A stretch of 49,622 bases of DNA from Chryseobacterium indologenes (lineage in GTDB: Bacteria > Bacteroidota > Bacteroidia > Flavobacteriales > Weeksellaceae). The notes under the pieces were generated by a model. That model worked only from the letters and a program-made list of their open reading frames with translations, had not been told where the DNA came from and made no database searches. The position numbers and the translations under genes were made by a program. The stretch lies in assembly GCA_002439165.1 (NCBI GenBank), contig DJTE01000011.1, positions 1 to 49,622 of the forward strand, given 5' to 3'. Shown here piece by piece: positions 42,156 to 49,622 of the stretch (its first letter is position 1; each line of letters begins with the position of its first letter).

Positions 42156-42880
42156 TGACCGAAAGACAGGAAAGCCAGGTCATGGATTATCTGGTATCCC
42201 AAAATCTTCCTCTGGATATTTTACTGGAGATTAAGGATCATGTGACGGCCCAGGTTCAGGATATTCAGCTCAACGAAAATGTAAGTTTTGAAAATGCCTT
42301 TTCAAAAGCAAAAGAATCATGGAAGGGAGAATTTGAAACCGTCAGTTACCGGATGTTTTTTCCGGTAAAAATTCCTCTGATCGCCAAAAGGATAATAAAG
42401 GAAAAATATAACGGATTCCTGAAAAAATCACTGCTGATCGGGCTGATCGTTTTCGGGATTAATATGATGCTCATCTACCTGTCACGGGATCAGGAGCAAT
42501 ATGGAATATTTTTCAGGATACTGAACGGAATGTTTCTATTGGTAATGGGCTGTACATGGCTTTTAAACATACGTATCCGGAAGTACATGAGGATAGATTT
42601 CAAATACAGGGGAAGATGCTTTTATACGATGTACCAGCAGAATATGGGGCTGATGATTACCTGTATGATCGCTATGGTACAGATCACCGGTAAAAACGGG
42701 CACTATGCCTATCAGTTTTTCAGAGAACATTCGGTTTCCGATATACTGATGTTCCTGATCACTTTAATAATTCCTTTTTTGGTTCAGACAAGCTGTGTTT
42801 TCGCACTTTTCTGCTTTTCAGAACACAAGAAAACCTTAAACGGAATGAAGCGTTTTTTACAGCCCGCTGCTGAAGCCTGA
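42152..42880 (+). CDS. Membrane protein with N-terminal HAAS-like domain (paralog 1)
   Basis: The 242-aa protein has a soluble N-terminal helical domain (about 1-65; NLPLDILLEIKDHVTAQVQDIQ and FENAFSKAKESWKGEF), like the HAAS-type domains encoded next to PadR regulators. Four hydrophobic helices follow (about 92-112, 127-147, 172-190 and 205-225). It is translationally coupled to PadR by an ATGA overlap. It is strongly similar to the 43569-44306 product along its whole length: LLEIKDH/LLEVKDH, the long KKSLLIGLIVFGINMMLIYLS-type helix, KYRGRCFYTM/KYRGKLFYTM and a final FSEHKKTL/FLEHKKAL. The function is unknown. Confidence 0.78.
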   Translation: MMTERQESQVMDYLVSQNLPLDILLEIKDHVTAQVQDIQLNENVSFENAFSKAKESWKGEFETVSYRMFFPVKIPLIAKRIIKEKYNGFLKKSLLIGLIVFGINMMLIYLSRDQEQYGIFFRILNGMFLLVMGCTWLLNIRIRKYMRIDFKYRGRCFYTMYQQNMGLMITCMIAMVQITGKNGHYAYQFFREHSVSDILMFLITLIIPFLVQTSCVFALFCFSEHKKTLNGMKRFLQPAAEA

Positions 42881-42911
42881 TACAATAAGAATAAACAAAT
42901 AACCTGAAGAT

Positions 42912-43544
42912 ATGATCACTATAATAGAAGAAAACGAGATCGTACGGTATCTCACCTCAAGAAAATTAAGTTACGGACTGCTTTTGGAAATCAAAGATCA
43001 CTTTATGCTTCAGATCTCCGATCTGATGGAAGAAAGAAATATAGGATTTCAGGAAGCTTTCCTTATCACAAAAACAAACTGGCAGCATGAGCTGGAAATG
43101 GTAAGGGCAGACCGGTTTTCATTCAGAAAAATAGCAAGAATCGAAAAGACTGCAGTACAGTCCAGGTTCAGAAATATTGCTGTAACCGCTGTTATTTCCT
43201 CTCTTGTACTTTCCGTTTTGCTGTACTTCAGCCCGGATGCTTTTATTTATCTGCAGATGACTTTGTGGGTGATCACAACCGGACTTTTAGTCTATAATTT
43301 CATCTGGAGAAAAATGAATCTTTACAGTTATCTTCAGTTTAGCTTTCATCCTCTGGTGCTGAGAAATACTGTTATCGGGGCGGCCATCAGCATCGGTGCG
43401 TGTTTCTTTTTTAAAGAATTTCCCCTGTACAATGCACAGGATTTGCTGAATACGGAGATGATGAGGATATTTTTCATCTATGTGATGATGACCAATATTC
43501 AGCTTTTATACAACAGCGCCAGAAGAATTAATGTTTTGGTTTAA
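42912..43544 (+). CDS. Membrane protein with N-terminal HAAS-like domain (paralog 2, divergent)
   Basis: The 210-aa protein has the same layout as its two neighbours: the N-terminal domain (about 1-65; LSYGLLLEIKDHFMLQISDL and FQEAFLITKTNWQHEL) followed by four membrane segments (about 88-108, 115-135, 150-168 and 180-198). It is shorter and less similar than the other two, lacking the KYRG(R/K) segment. It starts 31 bp after paralog 1 and ends 24 bp before paralog 3, so the operon holds PadR and three related proteins. The function is unknown. Confidence 0.75.
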   Translation: MITIIEENEIVRYLTSRKLSYGLLLEIKDHFMLQISDLMEERNIGFQEAFLITKTNWQHELEMVRADRFSFRKIARIEKTAVQSRFRNIAVTAVISSLVLSVLLYFSPDAFIYLQMTLWVITTGLLVYNFIWRKMNLYSYLQFSFHPLVLRNTVIGAAISIGACFFFKEFPLYNAQDLLNTEMMRIFFIYVMMTNIQLLYNSARRINVLV

Positions 43545-43568
43545 AGAAAATACCTGCTATAAAAAACA

Positions 43569-44306
43569 ATGACCTACGAAATGATTTCCGGAGAACAGGA
43601 ACAGCAGATCACAGACTATCTGATGCTGTATAAGCTTCCGTTGGATATACTGCTGGAGGTAAAAGATCATATGACTTCCCAGATTACAGATATTCAGCTG
43701 GAAAGAGATCTGGAATTTGATCAGGCATTCCATGAAGCCAAAAAGTTATGGGAAAGCGATTTCAAAATGACGCAGTATCCGTTTTTTTATAATGAGCAGA
43801 TTCCTGTGATTGTAAAAGAAATAACCCGTTCGAAACATCATGCTATTCTTAAGAAATCGTTATTATTAGTACTGATTTCCTTTGCCGTGAATATGCTGTC
43901 GGTTTATTTATCTGCAGATCAGGAAGTGTATACGGCCCTTTTCAGGCTCCAGAACTCATTATTCATTCTCGTTCCGTTGGGTATCTGGATTTTTGATTCA
44001 GATATGAGAAGGTATCTGAAAGGAAATTTTAAATACCGGGGAAAACTGTTTTATACCATGCATCAGCGAAATCCTGGATTATTGATTGTAAGCATCAATG
44101 CTATGTTTCAGATCATTCTTAAGAAAGGAACGTATCCTTTTGAATATTTCAGAACAGGAGATTCAGTAAGCCTGTTCCCGGTAATTCTTATGCTGATAAT
44201 TCCGTTAGTCTTACAGATGACGGTACTCTTTGTGATGATTAATTTTTTAGAGCATAAAAAAGCACTGGCCAGAATACAGGAATTTCTGAGAACTTCCGGA
44301 GAATAA
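43569..44306 (+). CDS. Membrane protein with N-terminal HAAS-like domain (paralog 3)
   Basis: The 245-aa protein repeats the layout of paralog 1 and is its closest relative: LPLDILLEVKDHMTSQITDIQLERD, FDQAFHEAKKLWESDF, a first helix KKSLLLVLISFAVNMLSVYLS near residue 95, KGNFKYRGKLFYTM near 155 and a last helix LIIPLVLQMTVLFVMINFLEHKKAL. It ends the operon. The two long paralogs probably arose by duplication. The function is unknown; the soluble domain may bind PadR or another partner. Confidence 0.78.
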   Translation: MTYEMISGEQEQQITDYLMLYKLPLDILLEVKDHMTSQITDIQLERDLEFDQAFHEAKKLWESDFKMTQYPFFYNEQIPVIVKEITRSKHHAILKKSLLLVLISFAVNMLSVYLSADQEVYTALFRLQNSLFILVPLGIWIFDSDMRRYLKGNFKYRGKLFYTMHQRNPGLLIVSINAMFQIILKKGTYPFEYFRTGDSVSLFPVILMLIIPLVLQMTVLFVMINFLEHKKALARIQEFLRTSGE

Positions 44307-44341
44307 AAAAGTTGTTATCGGGATAAGAATTTAAGCGTAAA

Positions 44342-44460
44342 AGGCTTGAAGCTGGAGGAATGAGGCCGGAAGTTACTTTTAGTTATAGATACTGAAAAAA
44401 ACGTAAGATCAGATGATCTTCAAAAGATGACTTCTCTCTTCCGGTACCCGGCTTCAAATC
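44342..44460. repeat. Imperfect inverted-repeat intergenic element
   Basis: The left arm has cttgaagctgg (44345-44355) and ccggaag (44366-44372); the right arm has cttccgg (44438-44444) and ccggcttcaa (44448-44457), the reverse complement order. Near the middle aagatc/gatctt (44405-44420) forms a small stem. The gaag/cttc-rich style matches, from memory, a dispersed Chryseobacterium intergenic element. It lies between convergent genes. Confidence 0.5.
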
Positions 44461-44502
44461 CTGTCAATAAGAAACTCTTATTCTGAATTCAGGTTTTGCT
44501 GG

Positions 44503-45636
44503 CTATATTTTTGGAGTATGACGCTTCATCTTCAATACCGAATTTTCCAGGGCATCCGTAATTTTTTTGATTTCGGTATGCGGTCTGAAGGTTGTGCTTT
44601 TTCCTTTCTCTTCATCTGCGGTGTTAGACAGAATGATTACAGAAGTTTTCGTCTCTGGATAATAGATATTCAGAGAAGGAGAGCCTTTTACATAGCCGCT
44701 GTGAAAATAGCTTTCAGGCTGTCCTATATTCAGCATGATTCCATAGCCATAGCCCATTTTTCCGAAAATCTGATGCCGTCTTTCGGCACTCTGAGAGACA
44801 AACTGTCTGAGAGTTTCCGGTTTCAGGATTTTTCCGCCGTAAAGCGCATTATTCCAGGTATGAAGATCGTCTGTTGTAGAAAGCACACCTCCGGCTGGTG
44901 TTCCGATATCTTTTCCTGCGAGCCTTTCCGGCATATTGGGTACTTCCTGAAATGTTTTTCCGCTGCCCAGATAAGCGCTGGCAAAATTGCTTCCTTTAAA
45001 GACAGCTCCTGTGGAAGAATGTTTCATCCCTGCTTTCAGAAAAAGTTCCCGTGCATTCTCATCAAAAGACTTTCCGGTAACAGTTTCTACAATTTTCCCC
45101 AATGCATTAAACCCATCATTGGAGTAGAAGAAATCAGAACCGCTTTTAAACATTAATTTTCCTCCGAATGTATTCAGTCCTGAAGTATGATTCAGAAGCT
45201 GATGAATAGTAATATTTTCATATTCTTTAAGCTGGAATTCCTTCAGGTATTTTGAAGCTTTATCATTCACATTCAGTTTTCCCTGTTCTGCCTGAAGAAG
45301 AATAAGAACTGCTGTGAACTGTTTGCTTACAGAACCGATGGCGAATATGGTACTGCTGTCAATTTTAGCTTTGGTTTTAAAGTCAGAATATCCGTTTGAA
45401 TTCCTGTACAGCTTCAGAGAATCTTTAAATACCGCAACACTTCCGTTGAAATGATATTTTTTAAAAACAGAATCAATCTGCTGTTCAAGAATGGTTTTCT
45501 GAAAGGCTGCAATGGTGGAATCGATAACCGCATTTTTATCAAGCGGTTTTTTAGCAGGCTCAGAAGAGTTTTTGCAGGCCGTGATAAGGACTGAAAGAAA
45601 TAATAATGCAAAGAGGGAATTGAAAATTTTCGGCAT
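44503..45636 (-). CDS. Beta-lactamase-fold serine hydrolase lipoprotein
   Basis: The 377-aa protein has a lipoprotein signal (LSVLITAC, Cys 21). The class C/DD-peptidase fold is shown by SVSK (Ser102-x-x-Lys105) in AIGSVSKQFTAV, the Y-x-N motif YSN (171-173) in FFYSNDGFNALG, NHTSGL near 149, and the third motif HSGYVKG near 318. It should sit at the inner face of the outer membrane or outside. Such enzymes act as peptidases, esterases or lactamases; there is no reason here to call it an antibiotic-resistance enzyme. Confidence 0.88.
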   Translation of the reverse strand: MPKIFNSLFALLFLSVLITACKNSSEPAKKPLDKNAVIDSTIAAFQKTILEQQIDSVFKKYHFNGSVAVFKDSLKLYRNSNGYSDFKTKAKIDSSTIFAIGSVSKQFTAVLILLQAEQGKLNVNDKASKYLKEFQLKEYENITIHQLLNHTSGLNTFGGKLMFKSGSDFFYSNDGFNALGKIVETVTGKSFDENARELFLKAGMKHSSTGAVFKGSNFASAYLGSGKTFQEVPNMPERLAGKDIGTPAGGVLSTTDDLHTWNNALYGGKILKPETLRQFVSQSAERRHQIFGKMGYGYGIMLNIGQPESYFHSGYVKGSPSLNIYYPETKTSVIILSNTADEEKGKSTTFRPHTEIKKITDALENSVLKMKRHTPKI

Positions 45637-45691
45637 TTGTATTGAAGTTTATGCTAAAAATAGTCAAAAAGAACAGAAATTAAAAATCAAA

Positions 45692-45714
45692 TCCCGGAAT
45701 AAGGCTTTCCGGGA
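45692..45714 (-). terminator. Terminator-like hairpin
   Basis: tcccggaa and ttccggga form a perfect 8-bp stem with a 7-base loop. On the minus strand a T-rich tail follows (tttgatttttaattt). It could end transcription of the Dph6-like gene about 150 bp further upstream. Confidence 0.5.
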
Positions 45715-45867
45715 ACTTATGGTTTATCAATAAACTGTTTTTATGATTAAAAATTATCCATCGCCTGCAATTCAGGTATGCCGGATCAGCATGAAAAAGA
45801 AATATCTGAGGTCAGATCAATACCTGGAAAAAAATTAAAAAAATTGAGGAGGAGGGAGGAATACTTT

Positions 45868-46569
45868 TTATTTCAGATCGCAGAACCAGAAAATATATTC
45901 TCCTTCTTCTTCAGAATCTGTTTTGGGCCTGGGATATGTTTTCTTTACCGTTTCCCCGATTTCAAAAATAACAGGTTTTTTAAAAACAGGCCCCTCGAAA
46001 GTAAAAGTATGAAACTCTCCGTTTTCCCCGCACGGATCGACATGACCGGGAAGGTCCCGGATAAAATCCCTGTCGATAACTCTTCCGGCAAAACTTTTAT
46101 CGAGATAGGTTTCATTAACGCAGGTAACAATTGTTTTAAACCCCAGGTCAATAAATTCATGAATAAGCTCCAGAGTATCTTTTTTCCAAAGCGGGAAAAC
46201 CGCTTCCATTCCAATGGTGTTCAGCTGTTCTTCACGGTATTGGCGGAGATCTTCCAGGAAAATATCTCCAAAAACAGAGGCTGTAACTCCCATAGACTGT
46301 ATATGAGACATTGTTTTATCCATGATTGAGCGGTATTCCTCCGTAGACGGTTCTTTGGGAAGCTCCATTTTAATCAGGGGAAACCCTAAGCTTTCTGCCT
46401 GCTTTTCCAGGAGTGAAACGGGAACACCATGCATGGAAATGCGTTGGAATTCCTTATTAATACTCGTTAATAAAGATGTTATCTCATATTTATTTTCCTG
46501 TATTATTTTAAATAAGGCAAGGCTGGAATCTTTTCCGCTGCTCCAGTTGAAGATGGCTTTGGGTTTCAT
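45868..46569 (-). CDS. Dph6-like (diphthine-ammonia ligase family) ATP pyrophosphatase
   Basis: The 233-aa cytoplasmic protein belongs to the PP-loop ATPase family: NWSSGKDSSLAL with the P-loop SSGKDS at residues 10-15, MHGVP near 47, VFGDIFLEDLRQYRE near 100, and PCGENGEFHTF near 185. The eukaryotic and archaeal members finish diphthamide on elongation factor 2; bacteria lack that pathway, so the bacterial role is unknown, probably the amidation or adenylation of another substrate. A -7 element with a perfect hairpin lies just upstream. Confidence 0.88.
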   Translation of the reverse strand: MKPKAIFNWSSGKDSSLALFKIIQENKYEITSLLTSINKEFQRISMHGVPVSLLEKQAESLGFPLIKMELPKEPSTEEYRSIMDKTMSHIQSMGVTASVFGDIFLEDLRQYREEQLNTIGMEAVFPLWKKDTLELIHEFIDLGFKTIVTCVNETYLDKSFAGRVIDRDFIRDLPGHVDPCGENGEFHTFTFEGPVFKKPVIFEIGETVKKTYPRPKTDSEEEGEYIFWFCDLK

Positions 46570-46582
46570 TCTTTAAAATAAA

Positions 46583-46605
46583 AATCTTCCAAAAATAGGA
46601 AGATT
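46583..46605 (-). promoter_or_regulatory. -7 element inside a perfect palindrome before the Dph6-like gene
   Basis: aatcttcc and ggaagatt are exact inverted arms (8 bp) around a 7-base centre. On the minus strand TATTTTTG (46590-46597) spans the centre, a perfect TAnnTTTG, 21 bp before the start. The arms could be an operator. Confidence 0.45.
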
Positions 46606-46724
46606 CTGCCAATATATACATTCATTTATAATACCGTATTCCTGTTTATTTAAAATGAAAACCTGATGAAAGGAAAAAGATGAAAATTAGCAGAATTTGA
46701 CAAGTTCTGTTATTTCCAATATAT

Positions 46725-46732
46725 TATTTTTG
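46725..46732 (+). promoter_or_regulatory. -7 element before the 41-aa gene
   Basis: TATTTTTG matches TAnnTTTG and lies 18 bp before the ATG at 46751. A TTTG at 46696 is 25 bp away, too far for the consensus spacing. Confidence 0.4.
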
Positions 46733-46750
46733 GCAATAAAACAGATCGTT

Positions 46751-46876
46751 ATGAACTCTCAGAATTTTTGGAAATCCACACCGGCTAAAATACTGCTGGG
46801 GATTATGATGGCAGCCACAGCTCTATTTATTTTTAAGAAAGGTTACAGCTTCGGACAGTGGCTGCAAAGTCTGTAA
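46751..46876 (+). CDS. 41-aa single-pass membrane peptide
   Basis: The small frame starts at ATG 46751 and encodes 41 aa: a polar start (MNSQNFWKSTPAK), a hydrophobic helix (ILLGIMMAATALFIF, about 14-28) and a tail KKGYSFGQWLQSL. A good -7 element lies at the right distance and the gene sits 38 bp before the TonB-dependent receptor start, so it may be cotranscribed with it. A small hydrophobic protein with a K-G-Y-x-F-G-Q-W tail recalls Flavobacteriia hypothetical proteins, but this is from memory. The function is unknown. Confidence 0.65.
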   Translation: MNSQNFWKSTPAKILLGIMMAATALFIFKKGYSFGQWLQSL

Positions 46877-46914
46877 ATATTGAACAATGAATCTTGAATT
46901 TTAATCTGAACGCA

Positions 46915-49344
46915 ATGAAAAAAATATACATTTTACTGTTACTGCTGAGTTTTTCCTGGTTCTATTCCCAGGCTAAATCATCATTAAGCAGCCGTATTTA
47001 TGGGAAAAACGGACAGCCAATGTCCAATGTCACCGTTATGCTTCTGAAAGCGGACAGTGATGTGGTGCTGAAAACAGCTATTACCGATCAGGACGGAAAT
47101 TTTGAATTTGATGATTTCGTTTCAGAGCCGGTGAAACTGGTTGTTGAACAGCAGGGTTATGAGAAATTTACTTCTGAAACAATCAGTTCTTCAGAAGGAA
47201 AAACAGTTTTTCCGGAAATCCGTCTCAGCGCGGCTGCAAAAGAAATAGAAGGGGTTACGCTTACTTCCAAAAAACCTTTTGTCACTCAGAAAATAGACCG
47301 GATTGTGGTCAATCCGGATGCTCTGATCAGCAATGCAGGAACAACAGCGCTGGAAGTGCTGGAAAAAACACCGTCGGTAAGTGTAGATATGAACGGAATT
47401 ATTTCAATGAAAAGTAAATCCGGAGTGCAGGTTTTTATCGATGATAAACCGTCCTATCTTTCCGCTTCTGATCTTGCGGATTATCTGCGCTCAATTCCGT
47501 CTTCCAGTATAGAGGCCATAGAAGTGATTGCCAATCCTCCTGCAAAATATGATGCCGCAGGCAATGCCGGGATTATCAATATCAGGCTTAAAAAAAATGC
47601 GGCAAGAGGGTTCAACGGAGGAATAAATCTTGCATATGGGCAGGGTAAGCACATGAGATCCAATAATAGCGCCAACTTCAATTACCGCGTAAAGAAATGG
47701 AACTTTTTCTCCAATTTCAGCCTGAATAAAAACGAAACTTACCAGGATCTTACCATTACGAGGGAATATTTTACCCCTAATGGAGAGAGAAGTTCTACCT
47801 TTACGCAGAATTCTTATATCACCCCAAGCAGCAGAACCCATTCCGCAAAAATCGGAGCCGACTTCTATGCAACACCTAAAACAACTTTCGGTATTGTACT
47901 GAGCGGGTTCATCAATCCCTCGGACCGTAATATCGCGAACAATGCAGTCATTCAGAATGCAGATTATGAAACGGTAAGCCTGGTGGAAGCCCAGAATCCG
48001 ATGAAGATCCGGTTTAAAAATGATGCGGTCAATCTGAATATGAACCATAAATTCACAGACAAGCAGGAGCTGAGCGTTAATTTTGACCATATTAATTACC
48101 ACTCCAGAGTTTCCCAGAATTTATATAATGCCATACTGAACCCGGACAGAAGTATTGTGGAGCAGACGCAGATGGATTCTGAGCTTCCCTCGGATATCAG
48201 GATCAAAGTGGTTAAAGCAGATTACAGCGGAGTAGAGGCGCTGGGTGGTAATTTAGGCTTCGGGGCAAAATCAAGCTTTGTAAAGACCAATAATGTGGCT
48301 GATTTCAGAGATGTAATCAATGGAGTAAAACTACCCAATTATCAGTTTTCAAATGACTTTACCTATAAGGAGAATATTCATGCTTTGTACGCCAATTATT
48401 CGAAGGACTTCAGTAAGTTCTCCGTTCAGGCAGGGCTGCGTATGGAATATTCCGATATTAAAGGGTATCAGAAAGGAAATCCGATGGTCAGGGATTCGGC
48501 ATTCAGTAAAAAATATACAAGCCTGTTCCCTACATTGTATGTGCAGTACAGGGCAGATTCTCTGCAGAATCATGTTTTCGGGCTTTCATTGGGAAGAAGG
48601 ATAGACCGCCCGAACTATAAAGACCTGAATCCGTTTACCTATCCGATGGATAAATTTACGTTCTATGGAGGAAATCCGTTTCTGGAGCCTACATTTTCCT
48701 ATAATGCTGAATTTAATTATACATGGAATAAAAAATATATTTTCGGACTGAATTACAGCTATATTGATAACCTGATCTCCGAGACGAATGAACAGAGGGA
48801 TAATATTTATTACAGCCGTCCCGGAAATTTTGCCAAGCAGATCTCTTACGGAATATCATTCAACGGGACCATTCCTGTGACTAAATGGTGGACGTTGCAG
48901 TGCTATACCGCACTTTCTTCCAACCGCTTCAGCAGCCAGGTATACACAGAAAGTCTGAATGATTCCAAATGGAACTGGGTCATCATGCCGACCAATCAGT
49001 TTGTGATCAGTAAAAAATGGAATGCGGAATTATCAGGGCAATATCAGTCTGCCGCATTGTCCGGACAGTTCCTGATTTCTCCGGTCGGTTCGGTAAGAGC
49101 CGGAATATCCACCAAGATCCTGAAGGATAAAGGAACGCTGAAGCTGAATGTCTCTGATATTTTTTATACCAATAAGATTAAAGGACAGATCAGGAATATC
49201 CAGAATGCCAATGCCTCGTGGTACAGTACTTTTGATTCGCGGGTGATCACCTTATCGTTCAGCTACCGTTTCAGTAAAGGGGAAAACCTTAAAGTGCGTG
49301 AAAGCGGAGGTTCAGAAACAGAACAGGGAAGAGTGAAAATCTAA
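46915..49344 (+). CDS. TonB-dependent receptor of the outer-membrane beta-barrel family
   Basis: From the ATG at 46915 the product is 809 aa; an upstream TTG at 46894 is rejected because the signal peptide (MKKIYILLLLLSFSWFYSQ) starts at the ATG. A carboxypeptidase-regulatory-like domain (about 22-105; ITDQDGNFEFDDFV) is followed by a plug (about 110-225; DALISNAGTTALEVLEKTPSVSV, SIEAIEVIANPPAKYDAAGNAGIINI) and a barrel with SLGRRIDRPNYKDLNPF near 575 and a terminal SFSYRFSKGE. It differs from the SusC type by lacking the long SusC plug signature and a SusD partner. The ligand is unknown. Confidence 0.92.
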   Translation: MKKIYILLLLLSFSWFYSQAKSSLSSRIYGKNGQPMSNVTVMLLKADSDVVLKTAITDQDGNFEFDDFVSEPVKLVVEQQGYEKFTSETISSSEGKTVFPEIRLSAAAKEIEGVTLTSKKPFVTQKIDRIVVNPDALISNAGTTALEVLEKTPSVSVDMNGIISMKSKSGVQVFIDDKPSYLSASDLADYLRSIPSSSIEAIEVIANPPAKYDAAGNAGIINIRLKKNAARGFNGGINLAYGQGKHMRSNNSANFNYRVKKWNFFSNFSLNKNETYQDLTITREYFTPNGERSSTFTQNSYITPSSRTHSAKIGADFYATPKTTFGIVLSGFINPSDRNIANNAVIQNADYETVSLVEAQNPMKIRFKNDAVNLNMNHKFTDKQELSVNFDHINYHSRVSQNLYNAILNPDRSIVEQTQMDSELPSDIRIKVVKADYSGVEALGGNLGFGAKSSFVKTNNVADFRDVINGVKLPNYQFSNDFTYKENIHALYANYSKDFSKFSVQAGLRMEYSDIKGYQKGNPMVRDSAFSKKYTSLFPTLYVQYRADSLQNHVFGLSLGRRIDRPNYKDLNPFTYPMDKFTFYGGNPFLEPTFSYNAEFNYTWNKKYIFGLNYSYIDNLISETNEQRDNIYYSRPGNFAKQISYGISFNGTIPVTKWWTLQCYTALSSNRFSSQVYTESLNDSKWNWVIMPTNQFVISKKWNAELSGQYQSAALSGQFLISPVGSVRAGISTKILKDKGTLKLNVSDIFYTNKIKGQIRNIQNANASWYSTFDSRVITLSFSYRFSKGENLKVRESGGSETEQGRVKI

Positions 49345-49367
49345 TTTAAGTTTTTTACCAGATAACA

Positions 49368-49394
49368 GAGCCGGGCATTAAGTCCGGCTTTTTT
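49368..49394 (+). terminator. Terminator after the TonB-dependent receptor gene
   Basis: agccgg pairs with ccggct around a 9-base loop, followed by a T tract; 24 bp after the stop. Confidence 0.85.
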
Positions 49395-49622
49395 GTCACC
49401 GGAGTTATTCTATTTTTAGTTTCTTCAGATAAGCATTGTCTATAAGCCTTTGGGTTTAATTTTATGCCGTGGATACATGAATTTTTTATTTATTATGATT
49501 TGCAGATCCATTGTATAGGTTTGGGCTAAAAGACTTTTGAACCTTTTGCGGTTAAAAATAATTTCCCGGAGATCGCACAAATTACACAGATTTCTATGGA
49601 TATTTTTTCTCTCGCTGATTTT
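49395..49622. repeat. Right-edge intergenic region with likely dispersed repeats
   Basis: No gene is seen. Positions 49461-49495 resemble 12998-13030 (ccgtggatacatga versus ccatggatatacga, each followed by a T-rich tattta-like stretch). The last 70 bases (gagatcgcacaaattacaca, then gatttctatgg) recall a common Chryseobacterium intergenic repeat and run off the window end. Confidence 0.45.

Noticed and set aside
44503..45636. Antibiotic-resistance beta-lactamase
   Set aside because: Only the general serine hydrolase motifs are present; the protein is a lipoprotein of a broad family with many non-lactamase members.

Overview
The window looks like chromosomal DNA of a member of the Bacteroidota, class Flavobacteriia, most likely Chryseobacterium or a close relative. 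The evidence is a SusC/SusD pair, type IX secretion (T9SS) C-terminal sorting domains, an ECF sigma factor with DUF4252/GIN-domain partners, a zinc-independent type B L31, and many starts preceded by the Bacteroidota -7 promoter element TAnnTTTG (one textbook TTTG-N19-TAnnTTTG before rpmE2). The genus is an inference from gene content and style. No tRNA, rRNA, CRISPR array, transposase or prophage block was seen.

Layout. (1) 119-5453, minus: a five-gene block with a PapD/DUF916-like periplasmic chaperone, a 913-aa usher-like outer-membrane barrel protein and three secreted subunit-like proteins, two of them clear paralogs. I read it as a surface-fibre or surface-layer assembly system. (2) 5674-12807, minus: a phosphocholine-type phospholipase C downstream of a SusD/SusC pair. 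(3) 13414-16705, minus: a short-chain dehydrogenase, a WG-repeat protein and a small Omp85 protein. (4) 17110-18942, plus: a two-domain protein joining a GDPD/PLC-like TIM barrel to an alkaline phosphatase. (5) 18943-19556: a gene-free stretch with seven perfect DnaA boxes in three arrays of exact 12-bp period, next to AT-rich DNA; this is a strong candidate replication origin. Everything to its left up to 16705 runs leftward, and part of the right side, including rpmE2 and guaB, runs rightward, as expected around an origin. (6) 19557-24998, minus: two small secreted proteins, then an operon of a beta-helix lipoprotein, a MazG-like protein, a WG-repeat protein and aroA.

(7) 25182-35657, mainly plus: rpmE2, a GlmU-like nucleotidyltransferase, an inner-membrane regulatory-domain protein (minus), an ECF sigma operon with DUF4252/DUF2807 proteins, guaB and a secreted M43 metalloprotease with a T9SS signal. 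(8) 35726-41748, minus: a KTSC protein, a T9SS cargo and a secreted tail-collar protein, a DUF4407 membrane protein with a very unusual AAA+/M41 protease, ruvC and a 2H phosphoesterase. (9) 41832-44306, plus: a PadR regulator followed by three related membrane proteins. (10) 44503-49344: a beta-lactamase-fold serine hydrolase, a Dph6-like ATP pyrophosphatase, a 41-aa membrane peptide and a TonB-dependent receptor.

The most interesting items are the DnaA-box cluster, the usher/chaperone-like locus, the protease that appears to join a ClpB-type AAA+ motor to an FtsH-type peptidase, the PadR-plus-three-membrane-proteins operon, and several intergenic inverted-repeat elements. All calls come from reading the sequence; no database search was run.
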